From contig NZ_BMUG01000001.1 in assembly GCF_014650075.1 (NCBI RefSeq), positions 572,710 to 636,709 on the forward strand: a stretch of 64,000 nt of DNA, written 5' to 3'. Below are positions 62,864-64,000 of the stretch, piece after piece. The position numbers and the translations under genes were made by a program. The notes under the pieces are model-generated. The model worked only from the letters and a program-made list of their open reading frames with translations, was not told the DNA's origin and did no database searches. Each line of letters starts with the position of its first letter. Position 1 is the first letter of the stretch. The stretch is from Streptomyces microflavus (lineage in GTDB: Bacteria > Actinomycetota > Actinomycetes > Streptomycetales > Streptomycetaceae).

Positions 62864-63817
62864 TCAGCCCGCCCGGTCCGCCGCGAACCGCACGCCGGTC
62901 AGTTCCTCGGAGACCTGCCACACCCGCCGGGCCTCCCCGGCATCGGCCAGCCGGCTGTAGAGCTTCTGCTCCGCGGGCGGCCCGCCCAGGTGACCGGGCC
63001 CCTTGGGCCCGTAGAAGCCGCCGCCCTTCGCGTCCGGCGAGGCCGCGGCGTACAGCGCCGGAAGCTGCGCGCTCTCCACGGTGCCGACCAGGATGCCGCG
63101 GGCGGACAGAACGCGGATCAGGCGGACGCCCAGCGTGTCCTTGTCGCGGCCGATCTCGCTGCGGGCGGCGAGCAGGCTGGTCGGCGCGACTCCCGGGTGG
63201 GACAGGTTGCTCGTGATGCCCCAGCCCTCGGCCCGGCTGCGCCGGTCGAGTTCCAGGCCGAAGAGACCGAAGGCGATCTTCGACTGGCTGTAGGCGCGCA
63301 TGCCGTCGTAGGACCGCTCCCAGTTCAGGTCGGACCAGTTGATGGCGTTGCTGTTGGCGGCGAGGCTGATCTGGGAGGTCACCCGGGCCTGCCCGGCGCG
63401 CAGGAGCGGGAGCAGCCGGGCGACGAGGGCGAAGTGCCCGAGGTGGTTGGTGCCGAACTGCAGCTCGAATCCGTCGGCCGTCGTCTGCCGCTCGGGCGGG
63501 GTCATGACACCCGCGTTGTTGATCAGGAGGTGGACGGGCCGGTCCTCGTCGAGCAGGGTCCTGCCGAGCGCCGCGACGGAGTCCAGCGAGGACAGGTCGA
63601 GCGCCCGCAGCGACACGTTCGCGCCGGGAACCCGCCGCCGGACCTCGCCGAGCGCGCTCTCGCCCTTACGGGGGTTGCGTACGGGCATGACGACCTCGGC
63701 ACCGGCGGCCGCGAGGCGGGCGGCGATACCGAGCCCGATCCCGTCGCTCGCTCCGGTGACGACGGCGCGTTTGCCCGACAGGTCGGGAAGGGCGAGGTCA
63801 GGGCTCTTGCGGGTCAT
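62864..63817 (-). CDS. Short-chain dehydrogenase/reductase
   Basis: The product is 317 residues. The Rossmann motif [14 protein letters not shown], and catalytic YSQSK (YxxxK) are present, with [11 protein letters not shown]; the layout resembles retinol-dehydrogenase / protochlorophyllide-reductase-like SDRs using NADP(H). The ATG at 63817 has GGAAGTGAG upstream; the frame is open further 5'. It may belong to the cluster or be independent; the promoter behind it is separate. Confidence 0.88.
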   Translation of the reverse strand: MTRKSPDLALPDLSGKRAVVTGASDGIGLGIAARLAAAGAEVVMPVRNPRKGESALGEVRRRVPGANVSLRALDLSSLDSVAALGRTLLDEDRPVHLLINNAGVMTPPERQTTADGFELQFGTNHLGHFALVARLLPLLRAGQARVTSQISLAANSNAINWSDLNWERSYDGMRAYSQSKIAFGLFGLELDRRSRAEGWGITSNLSHPGVAPTSLLAARSEIGRDKDTLGVRLIRVLSARGILVGTVESAQLPALYAAASPDAKGGGFYGPKGPGHLGGPPAEQKLYSRLADAGEARRVWQVSEELTGVRFAADRAG

Positions 63818-64000
63818 GGGACTCACTTCCGCTCGGTCGGGTCGTTCCGTTCGATCCGGTCGGTGAGATCCGTCCGGTTCTCTCAACGGTGAGGGCATCG
63901 CTCCGGGCCATCCAGGGCCTCCCGATCCACTGACCGGCGAGCCGAGGTTACGGTCGGCGGCGGCCGGAACGAGGGGGCGCGCCGGGCGTATGGGGGGATC
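63818..64000. other. Right edge of window, no gene seen
   Basis: This should contain the promoter of the SDR gene. I see no supported coding sequence or structure. Confidence 0.4.

Overview
The window reads as a stretch of a Streptomyces chromosome. It is strongly GC-rich with G/C-biased third codon positions, about a third of the genes start with GTG, and it carries Streptomyces-type families (SpoIIE-type regulator, DUF3097, DUF6243, XRE/MmyB regulator, second DnaJ behind hrcA) plus a few TTA codons of the kind read by the developmental tRNA bldA. No rRNA, tRNA, CRISPR array, insertion sequence or phage gene was seen.

Layout. (1) 0-10 kb: the edge of a ferric-reductase-like membrane protein, then leuS with a leader-peptide attenuator, a membrane-anchored coiled-coil protein, a DegV protein, and the DNA-uptake-type pair comEA-comEC. 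(2) 10-23 kb: a PPOX-like protein, holA, rpsT, lepA, a FadD-type acyl-CoA ligase, a SpoIIE-type regulator cut in two by an in-frame amber codon, hemW, and a 957-residue membrane protein with a periplasmic-binding-protein-like C-terminus. (3) 23-32 kb: DUF3097, a metallo-hydrolase, CIRCE-hrcA-dnaJ2, then nitronate monooxygenase-rsmE-HIT-rnz-adenine deaminase. (4) 32-42 kb: a divergent MFS/PfkB-kinase pair sharing a candidate Crp site, the phoH-ybeY-CorC-type-MmcQ operon, a divergent MFS/XRE pair, a degenerate cytidine-deaminase-like protein and era. (5) 42-53 kb: an emfourin inhibitor beside an M4 protease, leuA with leader peptide and candidate LEU element, TerB-like protein, recO, uppS, zur, znuA-znuC-znuB with two Zur boxes, and glyS.

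(6) 53.6-63.8 kb is different: an FGE/sulfatase-modifying-factor protein converges on a tightly coupled minus-strand operon whose transcription order is NodS-like methyltransferase, WD40 double propeller, membrane GT2 glycosyltransferase, GT-A-like protein with a TTA codon, PIG-L deacetylase, stand-alone GTP cyclohydrolase II and MFS exporter. A short-chain dehydrogenase lies upstream. It looks like a specialized-metabolite locus. The combination of GTP cyclohydrolase II, WD40 protein, FGE-like protein, methyltransferase and exporter recalls the toxoflavin (azapteridine) genes, while deacetylase, processive GT2 and NodS-like methyltransferase recall amino-sugar assembly. This is the best candidate for an undescribed system.

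A recurring regulatory theme is that many starts lack a ribosome binding site and instead lie 6-9 bases after a -10-like hexamer, suggesting leaderless mRNAs, including the attenuator peptides of leuS and leuA and probably the zinc-regulated znuA.
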